64,000 nucleotides of DNA from an uncultured Clostridia bacterium (GCA_927417275.1 CAKMJV010000031.1:1-64000), one strand, 5' to 3'; shown: positions 26,701 to 35,681, numbered from the stretch's first letter. Notes: a model not told the origin generated them from the sequence alone. Numbers and translations are program-made.

Positions 26701-27080
26701 TAGATGATGTCAAAGTAATAAAAAGTCTAGATGCCGATTTATTTGATCAGCATATTTCAGAAGTCATTCAGGTAAAACTCAAAGTGGATGGCGATTACAC
26801 AAAAGACTCAAAACTGATGCCGCTTGATACCTTTAATGGCATGATGCATCATGTGAAGCAAACCATAAAGTCCATAGGGGATGGGCTTATGGATGGCGTT
26901 GTTGACATATTGCCTTGTAAGACAGATGGATTTGTAAGTTGTCAATATTGTGCGTATAGTGCGCTCTGTCAGTTTGATAGAAGATTACCGGGGAATGTAT
27001 ATAAGCGCATAGAAACGTTATCTAACGAAGAAGTATATCAGCGAATTAAGGGGAATCCTAATGGCGAAATGGACGTTTGA
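23721..27080 (+). CDS. addB: ATP-dependent helicase/deoxyribonuclease subunit B (AddB)
   Basis: 1119 residues. The Walker A-like GKAKSGKT is at residues 8-15. The UvrD-like body (for example VLFVLGVNDGVIPEAG) lacks a full helicase set, as usual in AddB. The RecB-type nuclease domain has KIIDYKSGNK near residue 915. Four cysteines that hold the [4Fe-4S] cluster are present: Cys757 (YVLCPFKY), Cys1074, Cys1077 and Cys1083 (CQYCAYSALC). With AddA it processes double-strand ends for recombination and recognises Chi. Start ATG follows GGGAGG. Its end overlaps addA by 20 bases. Confidence 0.96.
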   Translation: MIRILYGKAKSGKTYKIYSEITELLSLQYDNAPQHLVLLVPEQFTLEAEKQLMMHANLPGIMGVEVLSFKRLAHRVFSDIGFPEQVKISEIGKLMLLRRLFDEHQKNLTVYGKSYNKFGFLTKFHDVIKELKQNQVSPAELQTLSEKFEDYPLLKHKLHDLYEIYRLYEVEKSKVYFDDEDYYNDLLAAIPKSSPLKNMMIWIDGFDSFTAQEYAILGALGKVSKSLTLTLCVESAAFFEHTKMGFNRVVELAKADHLNLQTEKVERFLENHDIAHIAENLLSYPYQKRNCQTEAIKLFAADNRLDEIEYCAIEIVDLIRNKGYKWQDIAVVTNDLDAYKLAVKRIFDVYELPYFIDQKLEVAHHPLVHFIRSYLRLYVDRFAHKDIMDLLHTDLLDVSTLEIAEFELYIKQYGITLKKLKKPFELKAPIGCDLERINTVREKLMALFIPEFWQVDEVHVSMGITKLYERMDALKLHEKMSVAVDAFMNNQMFEEAQLYAQVWNLTLDLMDQVVALMGESRLRMDDFLDVIETGFSTLEVGILPLNSEQILVGSMDRSKAHPIKVLFVLGVNDGVIPEAGKDQQLILDAEKDLFREQGLKLMADSTLFANKEQFNIYFMLTRPSEKLYFSFSRADAEGAALRPSYLITKLQKICPNLKVSDGFMSHSDIPPQIGTKEGTYKHLAFELRRVMDGHAIKPVWDDVFNWYAINEPKKAHLLVSGLTHSNVVQRLSEKSIQIAYETPIKTSVSRLEEYVLCPFKYLVSSGLKPIEVKTHTLSAPDVGILFHKSLELFGRAISENNRDWEALDRKSCDNLMEDIINKMTDQEIYQSKFQYRYLIQKLNRVSKKAAWTLTEHLKKGAFTPKAFEVSFGDGGSVPPIFIELSNGEKLNIRGVIDRVDIVDIEGTSYCKIIDYKSGNKRLSISDIYHGLQMQLMVYLDACVGHPEYFNKSALYPAGAFYFRIDDPMVETTDQVLELVQKRIASELKLDGVVLDDVKVIKSLDADLFDQHISEVIQVKLKVDGDYTKDSKLMPLDTFNGMMHHVKQTIKSIGDGLMDGVVDILPCKTDGFVSCQYCAYSALCQFDRRLPGNVYKRIETLSNEEVYQRIKGNPNGEMDV

Positions 27081-30000
27081 GCAACTGGCGGCAATTAAAA
27101 TTAGAAATGCAGATTTGTTAATATCAGCCGCTGCTGGTTCAGGTAAAACGGCAGTACTTGTGGCGCGTATAACAGAGTTGATCCAGCAAAAAGAGGTAGA
27201 TATTGATAAGATGCTCATCGTCACTTATACCAATGCAGCAGCGAGTGAAATGCGCGCGCGTATCGAATCGGCACTCGGTACCGCGATTGACCTTGGCACA
27301 GGCGATGAACACTTTTTAAATGATCAGATTAAACGATTAAATCGTGCAAGTATAAAAACATTTCACGCTTTTTGTTTAGATGTAATACGCAATCATTTTC
27401 AGAAAATTGATTGTGACCCTGGCTTTAAAATGCTTGGTGATCCTGAACGCACTTTGCTTATTAATGAAGCCATGGCTGTGGTATTAGAAACGTATTTTGA
27501 AAGTGCTCAGGCGCAGTTTGTCGATCTGGTAGAAGCGTTCTCTGGCAATAGAAACGATGAAAAACTCATTCAACTGATTTTGCAAGTATTTGATTTTATT
27601 CAAAGCCAACCGCATCCTCAACAGTGGTTAAATGAACAAGTCGATGTTTTTAAGAATTCAGAACATCCGCTTAGAAAGGTATGGATCAGCCAAATGATGG
27701 ATACGTTTAGAGAACGTCTAGAAGGCGCTTTGATATTACTTGATGAGGCCATTGCTAAGTGTAGCCAACCGGGCGGTCCAGAGCCTTATATAAAGACTTT
27801 AGAATCCGATCAAAGGGGCATTATGCGTTTGATTGAACTTATCCCAGACAGTTATCAGTTTGCAGAAGCCGTTACAGCTTTCAAGTTCGATCGTTTGGCA
27901 ACGATAAAGAAACAAGACCGGGATCAATATGATGAGGCACTCATCGAATCCGTAAAAGAAGACATTCGCAATCGAGCAGTTAAGAAACAGGTTTTTGAAC
28001 CCATTAAACAGTTTTTTGACTACAAATCCATGTCCCGCTATGACAGTGAACTCGATGGATTGACTGGCCGTATAGCGATGCTTTCAGAGTTGACATTTTC
28101 TTTTATGGCGCATTATAAAGCGTTAAAAAAGAAACGCAATATGATGGATTTCAGCGATTTAGAGCATTATGCCATAGAAATTTTAGAAGATTCGTTGATT
28201 GCCGATCGTATAAAAGACAAGTTTAAATATATTTTTGTTGATGAGTATCAAGATGCTAGCGGTATTCAAGAATATATTATCCAGAAGATTAAACGCGATA
28301 ACAATCTCTTTATGGTAGGCGATGTCAAGCAAAGCATCTATAAATTTCGATTGGCAGATCCAGAATTATTCATCGAAAAATATAAAACGTTCACTAAATT
28401 ATCAGAAATTATAAATACATCGGATTTAAGTAATGATGCAGATTGGGAATCGATGATCCTAAGCACCAATTTGAAGTTAAAGGATACCGCTTGTCCACAG
28501 AAAATTCGTATTGACCTTTCTAAAAATTTTAGAACCAGAGGTGAAATATTAGAGAAAGTAAATGACATTTTTGAACAGGTGATGTCGGAAAAACTGGGCG
28601 ACATTATGTATGACGATGCAGCGCGGTTATATCCAGGTATGGCATTTGAGTCCACTGAGCAGATGCCAATCGAAATAAATATTTTATCGAAGACTTCGAT
28701 TGAAAGTGAGACAGATGAGGCACCTGAAGATATAGAAGAAGTTATGCGCACAGAGGAAATAGAAGCCAACATGATAGCCACACGTATTAAATCATGTATT
28801 GGCACGAAGATATATGACCCTAAAGAAAAGCGCTTTAAAGCGTGTCAATATAAGGACATCGTGGTGCTCATTCGAAGTTCTAAATCATGGACGCCAACAT
28901 TTGAGCAAGTCTTTTTAGAAGCAGGCATCCCACTTTATGCGGATAGTCGAACCGGTTATTTCGACGCATTAGAAATTAAATTGGTATTGAATTTATTGCG
29001 TGTGATTCAAAATCCGCTTCAAGATTTGGCTATGTTGGCGGTGTTGCGCTCGCCATTTGTCGGATTGAGCATCGAAGAAATTTTAACCATTAAGAGCATT
29101 ACTCAAGAGACGATGCACTACGATGCAAAAATTAAAAGCGTTATAGAAATGCCAGGCACACATGTTGTGTTGGCTGACAAATTAAAACGATTTATGGATC
29201 AAGTGGATGCGTTTAGAAAATTGGCGATTTATATGCCAATGGATGCGTTGATTTGGCACATTATTCATGAAACGGGTTATTACTACTATATTACAGCCAT
29301 GCCTGGTGGCGTTACCAGAGAGGCAAATTTGAAACTTTTAATAGACCGAGCGTCAGCTATGAAAGTTTCAAAGATTTTGTCTCTAAATGATTTTGTTGAG
29401 TTTATCGAAAACATGACCTTATCCAGTGGCGACTTTGGCGTTGCAAGTGTGCTAAGTGAAGAAGATGATGTGGTTCGATTGATGAGCATTCACAAATCTA
29501 AGGGACTCGAATTTCCCGTAGTGATTCTATGTGGGCTAGGTCGGAAGTTTAATTTCATGGATGCTCAGGGTGATCTCCTCTTGCATAAAAAATTGGGAAT
29601 GGGCTTATCACATGTGGATTTGGCATTGAGAGCTAAATCTAAAACTTTGCCACAGTTTGCGATTCGGGAACAAATTAAGCGTGAAACATTGTCTGAAGAA
29701 ATGCGCGTTTTATATGTGGCATTAACGCGACCAGTAGATCAACTTATTTTGTTTGCTACAGTTTCTGATTATGAGCGTAAAATGAAGCAATGGGCGCGCG
29801 GTATGAACGTGTTGTCACTTTCTGGAGCAACGTGCTTTATGGATTGGATTTTGCCACCCCTTTTACAGAGGTCTTTTGAAACGGTGCATGTATATTACCC
29901 ATCAGATATGGCTTCTGCAGTTCATGAGCAAGAAATGCGAACAAATGACAAAATGACTTATCTAATGAACTGTCTTACTACACCACATTTAGATTCAAAT

Positions 30001-30651
30001 GAAGTGACCGATGAGATTCAAAAGCGGTTGTCATACAAATTGCCACACTTAGATAAGCGCTATAAGCCACTTAAAGTTTCGGTAACGGATATGAAAAATA
30101 AGGACCGCCAAGTATTTAAAAGCCCTGAGTTATTTTCGATTCCAAAGTTTATGCAAATTGAAAGTCCTTTAGAGGCAAGTGAAGTGGGAACCGTTATGCA
30201 TAAAGTGTTGGAAAAAATCGATTTTAATATGTCAAGTGATTCAAATACAGTCACAGCATTTTTGAATGGATTATGTGAAAAGCATTTTCTTACGCTTAAA
30301 GAACGTGAAGCGATAACGACGCATGCGATTCAGTCGATTTTAGAATCTGAGTTAAGCGCGCGCATTAGAAAAGCAAAACGGGTTTATAGAGAAACGCCAT
30401 TTGTTTTAGAAAAAGAAGGCCAATTCATACAGGGGATCATCGATTTGCATTTTGAAGATGCGCTTGGATGGGTATTGGTAGATTATAAAACAGATCGCAT
30501 AATGAGTAATCATGTGGAACAGGTTGCTTCACGATATTCTGTGCAAATCGCATTGTATAAAGAAGCGATGGAACGCATTATTGGAAAACCTGTTGTTCAA
30601 GCAATGATTTATTTCATCGATGCCAATTCACTTTATCAAATTCGGGATTGA
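27061..30651 (+). CDS. addA: ATP-dependent helicase/nuclease subunit A (AddA)
   Basis: 1196 residues. A complete superfamily 1 helicase: Walker A AAAGSGKTAVLVARI near residue 25, VDEYQDAS (Walker B) near 395, MVGDVKQSIYKFR, MSIHKSKGLEFPVV and VLYVALTRPVDQL. The C-terminal RecB-type nuclease has VLVDYKTDRI near residue 1142. It is the motor and one of the two nucleases of the AddAB end-resection complex. Translation is coupled to addB by overlap, and the stop codon leads into the CysQ-like gene, whose first ATG lies 9 bases later. Confidence 0.97.
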   Translation: MAKWTFEQLAAIKIRNADLLISAAAGSGKTAVLVARITELIQQKEVDIDKMLIVTYTNAAASEMRARIESALGTAIDLGTGDEHFLNDQIKRLNRASIKTFHAFCLDVIRNHFQKIDCDPGFKMLGDPERTLLINEAMAVVLETYFESAQAQFVDLVEAFSGNRNDEKLIQLILQVFDFIQSQPHPQQWLNEQVDVFKNSEHPLRKVWISQMMDTFRERLEGALILLDEAIAKCSQPGGPEPYIKTLESDQRGIMRLIELIPDSYQFAEAVTAFKFDRLATIKKQDRDQYDEALIESVKEDIRNRAVKKQVFEPIKQFFDYKSMSRYDSELDGLTGRIAMLSELTFSFMAHYKALKKKRNMMDFSDLEHYAIEILEDSLIADRIKDKFKYIFVDEYQDASGIQEYIIQKIKRDNNLFMVGDVKQSIYKFRLADPELFIEKYKTFTKLSEIINTSDLSNDADWESMILSTNLKLKDTACPQKIRIDLSKNFRTRGEILEKVNDIFEQVMSEKLGDIMYDDAARLYPGMAFESTEQMPIEINILSKTSIESETDEAPEDIEEVMRTEEIEANMIATRIKSCIGTKIYDPKEKRFKACQYKDIVVLIRSSKSWTPTFEQVFLEAGIPLYADSRTGYFDALEIKLVLNLLRVIQNPLQDLAMLAVLRSPFVGLSIEEILTIKSITQETMHYDAKIKSVIEMPGTHVVLADKLKRFMDQVDAFRKLAIYMPMDALIWHIIHETGYYYYITAMPGGVTREANLKLLIDRASAMKVSKILSLNDFVEFIENMTLSSGDFGVASVLSEEDDVVRLMSIHKSKGLEFPVVILCGLGRKFNFMDAQGDLLLHKKLGMGLSHVDLALRAKSKTLPQFAIREQIKRETLSEEMRVLYVALTRPVDQLILFATVSDYERKMKQWARGMNVLSLSGATCFMDWILPPLLQRSFETVHVYYPSDMASAVHEQEMRTNDKMTYLMNCLTTPHLDSNEVTDEIQKRLSYKLPHLDKRYKPLKVSVTDMKNKDRQVFKSPELFSIPKFMQIESPLEASEVGTVMHKVLEKIDFNMSSDSNTVTAFLNGLCEKHFLTLKEREAITTHAIQSILESELSARIRKAKRVYRETPFVLEKEGQFIQGIIDLHFEDALGWVLVDYKTDRIMSNHVEQVASRYSVQIALYKEAMERIIGKPVVQAMIYFIDANSLYQIRD

Positions 30652-30659
30652 GGTGGGGG

Positions 30660-31448
30660 ATGATACTAGAGAGAGAACTAAACACGGCGATTCAAGCGGC
30701 AAAACGTGCAGGTGATAAAATTATGGAAATCTATAGCAAGGATTTTTCGGTGGATTTGAAAAAAGATGCATCACCTGTGACTGAAGCGGATGTACAAGCG
30801 AATATTTGTATTTTAGAAACCTTAAAAAAAGCGTTTCCCATGGATGGGTATTTATCAGAGGAAACCTCTGATGATCAAAGTCGATTTGCTGCAGCGCGTT
30901 GTTGGGTGATCGATCCCTTAGATGGCACTAAAGAATTTATTAAAAAAAATGGTGAGTTTGCTGTGAGTATTGGACTCGTTGATCATGAAGGCGTTTGCTT
31001 AGGCGTGGTTTACAGTCCAGTGCGTGCTTGTTATTATTTCGCAGTTAGAGGCGGAGGTGCTTATAAACAGGTAGAAGGTAGTGAACCTGAAAAAATAACC
31101 GTGTCTAATCGGCATCAGCCGTACCATCTGCTTATTAGCCGTTCGCATCCTTCAAAAAAAACACTAAAGCTTATGGAAGTGAACTCAGCGGACATAATGT
31201 CCATAACGGAAATGGGGAGTGCTTTAAAAGGCTGTTTAATCGCAGAGGGATTATACGATGTGTACTATAATTTTGGTTACTCTATGAAATGGGATACTTG
31301 TGCGATGGATTGTATCGTACATGAAGCCGGAGGCACCATGAGAAAATTAGATGGTTCACCGATTGACTATCATGAATTAGAGACTCGAAATGTTGGTTTT
31401 TACATCGTTAATGATTCTGAGAACCTAGTGGACTTAACTCGGTTTTAA
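30660..31448 (+). CDS. cysQ: Inositol-monophosphatase-family 3'(2'),5'-bisphosphate nucleotidase (CysQ-like)
   Basis: 262 residues from the ATG at 30660 behind GAGGTGGGG. A TTG at 30648 overlaps addA and is less likely. The metal-dependent phosphatase motifs are present: YLSEETSDD, WVIDPLDGTKEFIKKNGEFA (20 residues) and WDTCAMDCIVHEAGG. The DPLDGTKEF form is characteristic of CysQ rather than inositol phosphatase. The likely reaction removes the 3'-phosphate of PAP, a by-product of sulfate activation and of phosphopantetheine transfer. No sulfur genes are adjacent. Probably co-transcribed with addBA. Confidence 0.85.
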   Translation: MILERELNTAIQAAKRAGDKIMEIYSKDFSVDLKKDASPVTEADVQANICILETLKKAFPMDGYLSEETSDDQSRFAAARCWVIDPLDGTKEFIKKNGEFAVSIGLVDHEGVCLGVVYSPVRACYYFAVRGGGAYKQVEGSEPEKITVSNRHQPYHLLISRSHPSKKTLKLMEVNSADIMSITEMGSALKGCLIAEGLYDVYYNFGYSMKWDTCAMDCIVHEAGGTMRKLDGSPIDYHELETRNVGFYIVNDSENLVDLTRF

Positions 31449-31456
31449 AAGGGGGG

Positions 31457-32140
31457 ATTGAAATAAAAAAATATGAGGTTGCACTACTAGACTTAGACAA
31501 TACATTGTTTGATTTTGATCGCGCTGAAGAAAGAGCGTTAAAGGAAACGGCTGCTAAGTTCCAAGCGCCTGAAGATTTTATCGCGTGTTATAAAGCCATA
31601 AATAAAGCGCTATGGCAAGACTTAGAAAAGGGCCTTATTACCAGTGAATCACTTAAAGTCTTGAGGTTTTCAAAAGTGATTGACGCTTTAAGCATGGATT
31701 CAGATGCACAAAATATGAGTGCCTATTATGTTCAAAGACTTGGAGAAGGTGCTGATTTATTGCCATTTGCAAAAGAACTTTGTGAAGCACTTTCAAAAAA
31801 AGTGAGATTAGCAGCGGTTACAAATGGCATTCATGAGGTTCAAACGAGGCGTATACAAAAATCGGGTTTAGATAAATGGTTTCAGTTTGTTGTTGTTTCT
31901 GAGGCCATAGGCTATAGCAAACCAGATCCTAAAATCTTTGAGGCAGTCTTAAGCAAAATGGGACACTCAGAAAAGAAGTCGGTCTTAATGATCGGCGATT
32001 CTATCAAAGCAGATATTCAGGGTGCACAATCAGCGGGTCTTGATACCTGTTGGGTAAATCTAAAGCAAGAAGTGTATGTTGGACAAACCCAACCTACTTA
32101 TGAAGTGTTAAAACTGGAAGAAATATTAGCGTGCTTTTAG
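31457..32140 (+). CDS. HAD-family hydrolase (YjjG-like) with a non-canonical or damaged start
   Basis: The conserved first HAD motif (LLDLDNTLFDFD, both aspartates present) lies upstream of the first usable ATG/GTG/TTG in frame, the TTG at 31505. So the real gene must start earlier. In frame there is only ATT at 31457 (9 bases after the previous stop, on a G-rich site AAAAGGGGGG) or ATA at 31463. Alternatively one A has been lost after the TTG at 31458: one extra A would give TTG-AAA-ATA-AAA-AAA and restore a normal start. The rest is intact: cap domain about 15-90, TNGIHEVQTRRI, SKPDPKIFEAVL and MIGDSIKADIQGAQSAGL. A phosphatase for a nucleotide or sugar phosphate, by family. The end overlaps the next frame. 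Confidence 0.8.
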   Translation: MEIKKYEVALLDLDNTLFDFDRAEERALKETAAKFQAPEDFIACYKAINKALWQDLEKGLITSESLKVLRFSKVIDALSMDSDAQNMSAYYVQRLGEGADLLPFAKELCEALSKKVRLAAVTNGIHEVQTRRIQKSGLDKWFQFVVVSEAIGYSKPDPKIFEAVLSKMGHSEKKSVLMIGDSIKADIQGAQSAGLDTCWVNLKQEVYVGQTQPTYEVLKLEEILACF

Positions 32141-32157
32141 AGCAGTCGGAGGATTTT

Positions 32158-32799
32158 ATGCAGCATCATATAATCGATCGGAAAACGTTTCAAACGCAAA
32201 AATGGGCACATGGGGAGACCACTCAATTGTATGTTTTTCCGCCCGATTCTGGTAAATCCTTTCGTTGGCGCGTCAGCAGTGCCACGGTAACCAATGAACG
32301 TTCTAACTTCACTGTATACTTTGGTATAAAACGGTGGATTATGCCATTTGATGGCCCATTAACCCTAAACCATTCATATGACGGCGAACCCGTATACAGC
32401 ATTGCCATGAATCCTTATGAAACCCATTGCTTTAAAGGGGATTGGGATACTGAAGGAATCGGTGTTGTTCGCGATTTCAACTTGATGTTAAGAGATGGTG
32501 TTGCTGGAAAACTTAATGCGATAAAACTCTATGCAGAGCAGAAAGTTGTTTTGGGCGATGTATTTAAGGAAGCTTTTGAGTCGCCAATTATCTCTGCAGA
32601 TCGCCAAATTACGCTGGGTTTTTTTAGCATAGATTCTGGATTTAAACTGGCAAATGAAAAGCAAGTCATCGTATGTATGAAAGAAGACTTGCTTTTAATA
32701 GAGTATTCAATTTCGGAACTCGAGCAACTCAAACTATATGAAATGAGTCATCCGCATTCAAACACAGCACATGTTGTGAGTTTTGTAGTGAGTTATTGA
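32158..32799 (+). CDS. HutD/Ves-family cupin-like protein
   Basis: 213 residues from the ATG at 32158, chosen by CGGAGG five bases upstream. It has the HutD/Ves pattern: W..G.T.QLY.FPP....F.WR.S.A.V....NFT.., then NPYETHCFKGDW and GVVRDFNLMLRDG. HutD is often near histidine-use genes, but none are here. Function is unknown. Its last 7 bases overlap the 3' end of the convergent sensor kinase gene. Confidence 0.85.
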   Translation: MQHHIIDRKTFQTQKWAHGETTQLYVFPPDSGKSFRWRVSSATVTNERSNFTVYFGIKRWIMPFDGPLTLNHSYDGEPVYSIAMNPYETHCFKGDWDTEGIGVVRDFNLMLRDGVAGKLNAIKLYAEQKVVLGDVFKEAFESPIISADRQITLGFFSIDSGFKLANEKQVIVCMKEDLLLIEYSISELEQLKLYEMSHPHSNTAHVVSFVVSY

Positions 32800-34385
32800 G
32801 GGGCATGCTGCGGTAAGAACATGGTGAATGTGGTGCCTTCATTTAATGCACTATCAACGTGTATTTTCCCACCGTGTTGTTCGATGATGATTTTCGCGAT
32901 GGAGAGTCCTAATCCTGTGCCCCCGTGCTGATTCTCTTTCATTTTCGTACGTGATTTATCGGCGCGATAAAAACGATCGAAAATATTGGGTAAATCCTCT
33001 TTTGAAATGCCGATCCCATCGTCAGAAATGACGATCATGGTATGCAGATTAGAACGTCGCAAACTCAATGTGATGTTGCCACCATCTGGCGTGTATTTTA
33101 TGCTGTTGTCGATAAAGATTCTTAAAGCTTGTTTTAACTTGTCAGCGGAACCGTGAATCATTATTTCTGATTCGATGGTTTCGCTAATTTTATGCTGCGA
33201 ATCGATCAATCGCGTTTCTTTTACTATTTCAGTAAATAAATCCGAAAAATTAAAGGCGGTTTTGTCCATTTTAAGTGCGCCTTTATCATTTCTAGCGATA
33301 AAGAGCAAACTCTCAACGAGGCTGTGCATGTTATCCGTTTCACCTAAAATGGCTTGTATACTTTCATCAAGTATAGCGGGATCGTCTTTTCCCCAACGAT
33401 TCAACATGCCTGCATATCCTTTAATAACGGCAATAGGTGTTCTAAGTTCATGTGAAGCATCGGAAACAAACTGTTTTTCACGCTCATAACTCTTTTGAAT
33501 GTCATCTAACATTTTATTAAATGTATAGGCGAGGTCTTTCAGTTCATCTTTTGTGCCACTTAAGTTTAAACGCGTGCTTAAATTATTGGCGGACATATCT
33601 TTTACTTGTTCAGTCATTATGCGTATGGGTTTGAGGTGTTTATGTGACATTTTGTTGGCCGATCGAACAGAAGATATAATGAGTACAAAACAGAGTACAA
33701 AGCCAATAGGAAATGTAGATTCAAGTGTGTTTGTATATTTTGACATATTATCAGAAACCGCATAATAATAGAGGGTTCCATCGGATGTCGAAACTGTATT
33801 TTCTTTGAATAGGGTTGGGAACTGTGGGAATTTCATAAAGTCGTATTCAACTAGTGCGGTGACTTCTTGGTAAGAGACCGATTGATCATTAGAGATCGCA
33901 AGCGGATTATAGTCGGCATCGAATACGTATAAACTCAGATCATTGACGGATAAAACCACTTGTATGCCTTCGGAATCAAAAGTGTCTGAAGCCTTAAAGA
34001 GTTCTTCAACGATTTTTGATTGATTGGTTAACGCTGTTTGTGCCTGATAGAACAAGAAGTATGAAAAAGAAATGTAGACGAAAATAAACAAAAATGCAAT
34101 TAGAGCGACCAAACGCAACGTATAACCCAATGAGAGCTTAAATGTAATATTGAATCGTAGCAATGACACAAATCGATTATAAGCGTCGTGAAAATAGGAA
34201 TTTGGCGCGTTTTCTGAAACCACTTTATTAGGACGCGTTTGAACAGGTGCTTGCTTTTTAGCGGGCTTACCCCCTTTGGCAGGTACCTTCTTTACGGCTG
34301 GTTCAACGCGCGTAGTGGGTCGTTGAACAGACTTTTCGATTTTAGGTTTTTCGTGAACAGTCGTCTCTTTACTTATGATCTTCAT
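32793..34385 (-). CDS. Membrane sensor histidine kinase with basic Pro/Lys-rich N-terminal extension
   Basis: 530 residues. Residues 1-60 are an unusual cytoplasmic tail rich in Lys and Pro (VKKVPAKGGKPAKKQ). Transmembrane helix 1 is at about 92-114, a 105-residue extracytoplasmic sensor lies between, and helix 2 is at about 223-243. HAMP is at 244-297. The DHp domain has the phospho-accepting His312 (DASHELRTPIAV). The ATPase domain has FIDNSIKYTPDGG, DDGIGISKEDL and GGTGLGLSIAK. It would phosphorylate the response regulator encoded just upstream, whose end overlaps its start by 17 bases. ArlS-like in architecture. The N-terminal tail is not part of the usual family. Confidence 0.93.
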   Translation of the reverse strand: MKIISKETTVHEKPKIEKSVQRPTTRVEPAVKKVPAKGGKPAKKQAPVQTRPNKVVSENAPNSYFHDAYNRFVSLLRFNITFKLSLGYTLRLVALIAFLFIFVYISFSYFLFYQAQTALTNQSKIVEELFKASDTFDSEGIQVVLSVNDLSLYVFDADYNPLAISNDQSVSYQEVTALVEYDFMKFPQFPTLFKENTVSTSDGTLYYYAVSDNMSKYTNTLESTFPIGFVLCFVLIISSVRSANKMSHKHLKPIRIMTEQVKDMSANNLSTRLNLSGTKDELKDLAYTFNKMLDDIQKSYEREKQFVSDASHELRTPIAVIKGYAGMLNRWGKDDPAILDESIQAILGETDNMHSLVESLLFIARNDKGALKMDKTAFNFSDLFTEIVKETRLIDSQHKISETIESEIMIHGSADKLKQALRIFIDNSIKYTPDGGNITLSLRRSNLHTMIVISDDGIGISKEDLPNIFDRFYRADKSRTKMKENQHGGTGLGLSIAKIIIEQHGGKIHVDSALNEGTTFTMFLPQHAPQ

Positions 34386-35058
34386 CTTTAAATAGGTAAC
34401 CTACCCCTCTAACGGTGTGAATAAATTTTGCGCCAAAAAAATCGTCAATTTTACTTCGAAGATAACGTATATAAACATCCACTATTTTGGTTTCCCCAAA
34501 ATAATCATAACCCCAAACTTTATCTAAAATTTGCTCACGGGTTAGTGCAATATTTCTATTTTCAGCAAGGTAATGCAGCAAATCAAACTCAGTCTTTGTA
34601 AGCTCTATGGTCGTTCCATCATAATAAGCGGTGTATTGATTATAATCTATTTTGAGTTTGCCTGAGATGAACAAATTTCCTTGTACTTGATTTTGTTGGG
34701 CTGTTTTTCTGAAGATTCTTCTGATTCTCGCCAGTAATTCTTCTATGGCAAAAGGCTTAGTCATGTAATCATCTGCGCCAAAATCAAGGCCCATCACTTT
34801 GTCCATGGTATCGTCTTTTGCTGTGAGCATTATAACTGGAAGTTCAGAATTCAAACGAATTCGCCTGCATACTTCTATCCCGTTAAGCCCAGGTAACATG
34901 ATATCCAGTATAACTAAATCAAAACCGCCTTCTAGTGCTTTTTCAAGACCGGTTCTACCATCGTGTGCGGTTTCAATGGTAAAGCCTTCATGCTTTAGTT
35001 CCAATTCGATAAAGCGAGCGATTTTCACATCGTCTTCCACGACGAGTATTTTTTGCAT
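34369..35058 (-). CDS. OmpR/PhoB-family response regulator
   Basis: 229 residues from the ATG at 35058, chosen by AGGAGG. An upstream in-frame start at 35076 lies before that site. The receiver domain (1-115) has Asp9/Asp10, phospho-accepting Asp52 (LDIMLPG) and Lys in YMTKPF. The C-terminal winged helix has TKTEFDLLHYLAENRN and VDVYIRYLRSKID. Cognate to the overlapping sensor kinase. Target genes unknown. Confidence 0.95.
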   Translation of the reverse strand: MQKILVVEDDVKIARFIELELKHEGFTIETAHDGRTGLEKALEGGFDLVILDIMLPGLNGIEVCRRIRLNSELPVIMLTAKDDTMDKVMGLDFGADDYMTKPFAIEELLARIRRIFRKTAQQNQVQGNLFISGKLKIDYNQYTAYYDGTTIELTKTEFDLLHYLAENRNIALTREQILDKVWGYDYFGETKIVDVYIRYLRSKIDDFFGAKFIHTVRGVGYLFKDEDHK

Positions 35059-35124
35059 GTTAGTCCTCCTATTCATTTGCTTGATTCTTTATAACTTAAA
35101 TATAGCATTATAGAAGGCACATTA

Positions 35125-35159
35125 AAAGTAAAAAGAGAGAAACGGAACTGTTTCTCTCT
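35125..35159 (-). terminator. Rho-independent terminator after the DUF4342 genes
   Basis: AGAGAGAAAC (35134-35143) pairs with GTTTCTCTCT (35150-35159). On the minus strand a T-rich tail follows (35133-35125). It ends leftward transcription from the DUF4342 genes, ahead of the response-regulator gene. Confidence 0.82.
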
Positions 35160-35177
35160 CAGATTGTGCGTAATCTT

Positions 35178-35681
35178 TTATAACATTCTATCTTGATCTT
35201 GTTTTTCTTCTTCTTTTTTACTTTGACCAAATTCAAAAGTCTTTTCAAAATTCATGTTCTTGCCTTCGGCATCAAGTATGGAAATTTGGTAGCCAAATAG
35301 ATATGGCAATATGAGCAAGAAGAATGAAACTGGTACTGTGAACAGAATGATAAGTGCAGCGATGGTCAACGGAATATCTAGTACTTTCTTCGATTTATTT
35401 CTAATGACAAAACTGGTTTTATGCATTTTTGCAATGAATTTTTTTACATCTTCAAAAAAATCGTTTTCTGGTCTTGCGGTACGTTGGCCGTGTGCATGTG
35501 GTTTTGCTTGAACGCGAACATGTTTAGGTACAACTTTTGGAGCCGTTTTGTTTGATGACTCTAAATAAATTAATGCTTCTACCATATCCCCGTTGTGCAT
35601 TTCAAGTGCATCTTTTGCTTCTTTATAGCTTATATTAGCACGCTCCATAAGCATATCAATTTTTTCTAAACTTACTGACAT
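35178..35681 (-). CDS. DUF4342-domain membrane protein (paralogue 1)
   Basis: 167 residues. The N-terminal UBA-like three-helix fold (LEKIDMLMERANISYKEAKD and NGDMVEALIYLE) is like the TS-N domain of elongation factor Ts. A linker with basic and His residues follows. The DUF4342 region at 85-140 (KVLDIPLTIAALIILFTVPV ...) contains two hydrophobic segments, and the tail is acidic. Probably membrane attached with the UBA-like part in the cytoplasm. Paralogue of the next gene; function unknown. Start follows AAGGAGG. Confidence 0.85.
   Translation of the reverse strand: MSVSLEKIDMLMERANISYKEAKDALEMHNGDMVEALIYLESSNKTAPKVVPKHVRVQAKPHAHGQRTARPENDFFEDVKKFIAKMHKTSFVIRNKSKKVLDIPLTIAALIILFTVPVSFFLLILPYLFGYQISILDAEGKNMNFEKTFEFGQSKKEEEKQDQDRML

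Noticed and set aside
28338..28805. Minus-strand frame of 155 residues in addA
   Set aside because: Antisense shadow inside the conserved helicase gene, Ser/Ile-rich, no ribosome site.
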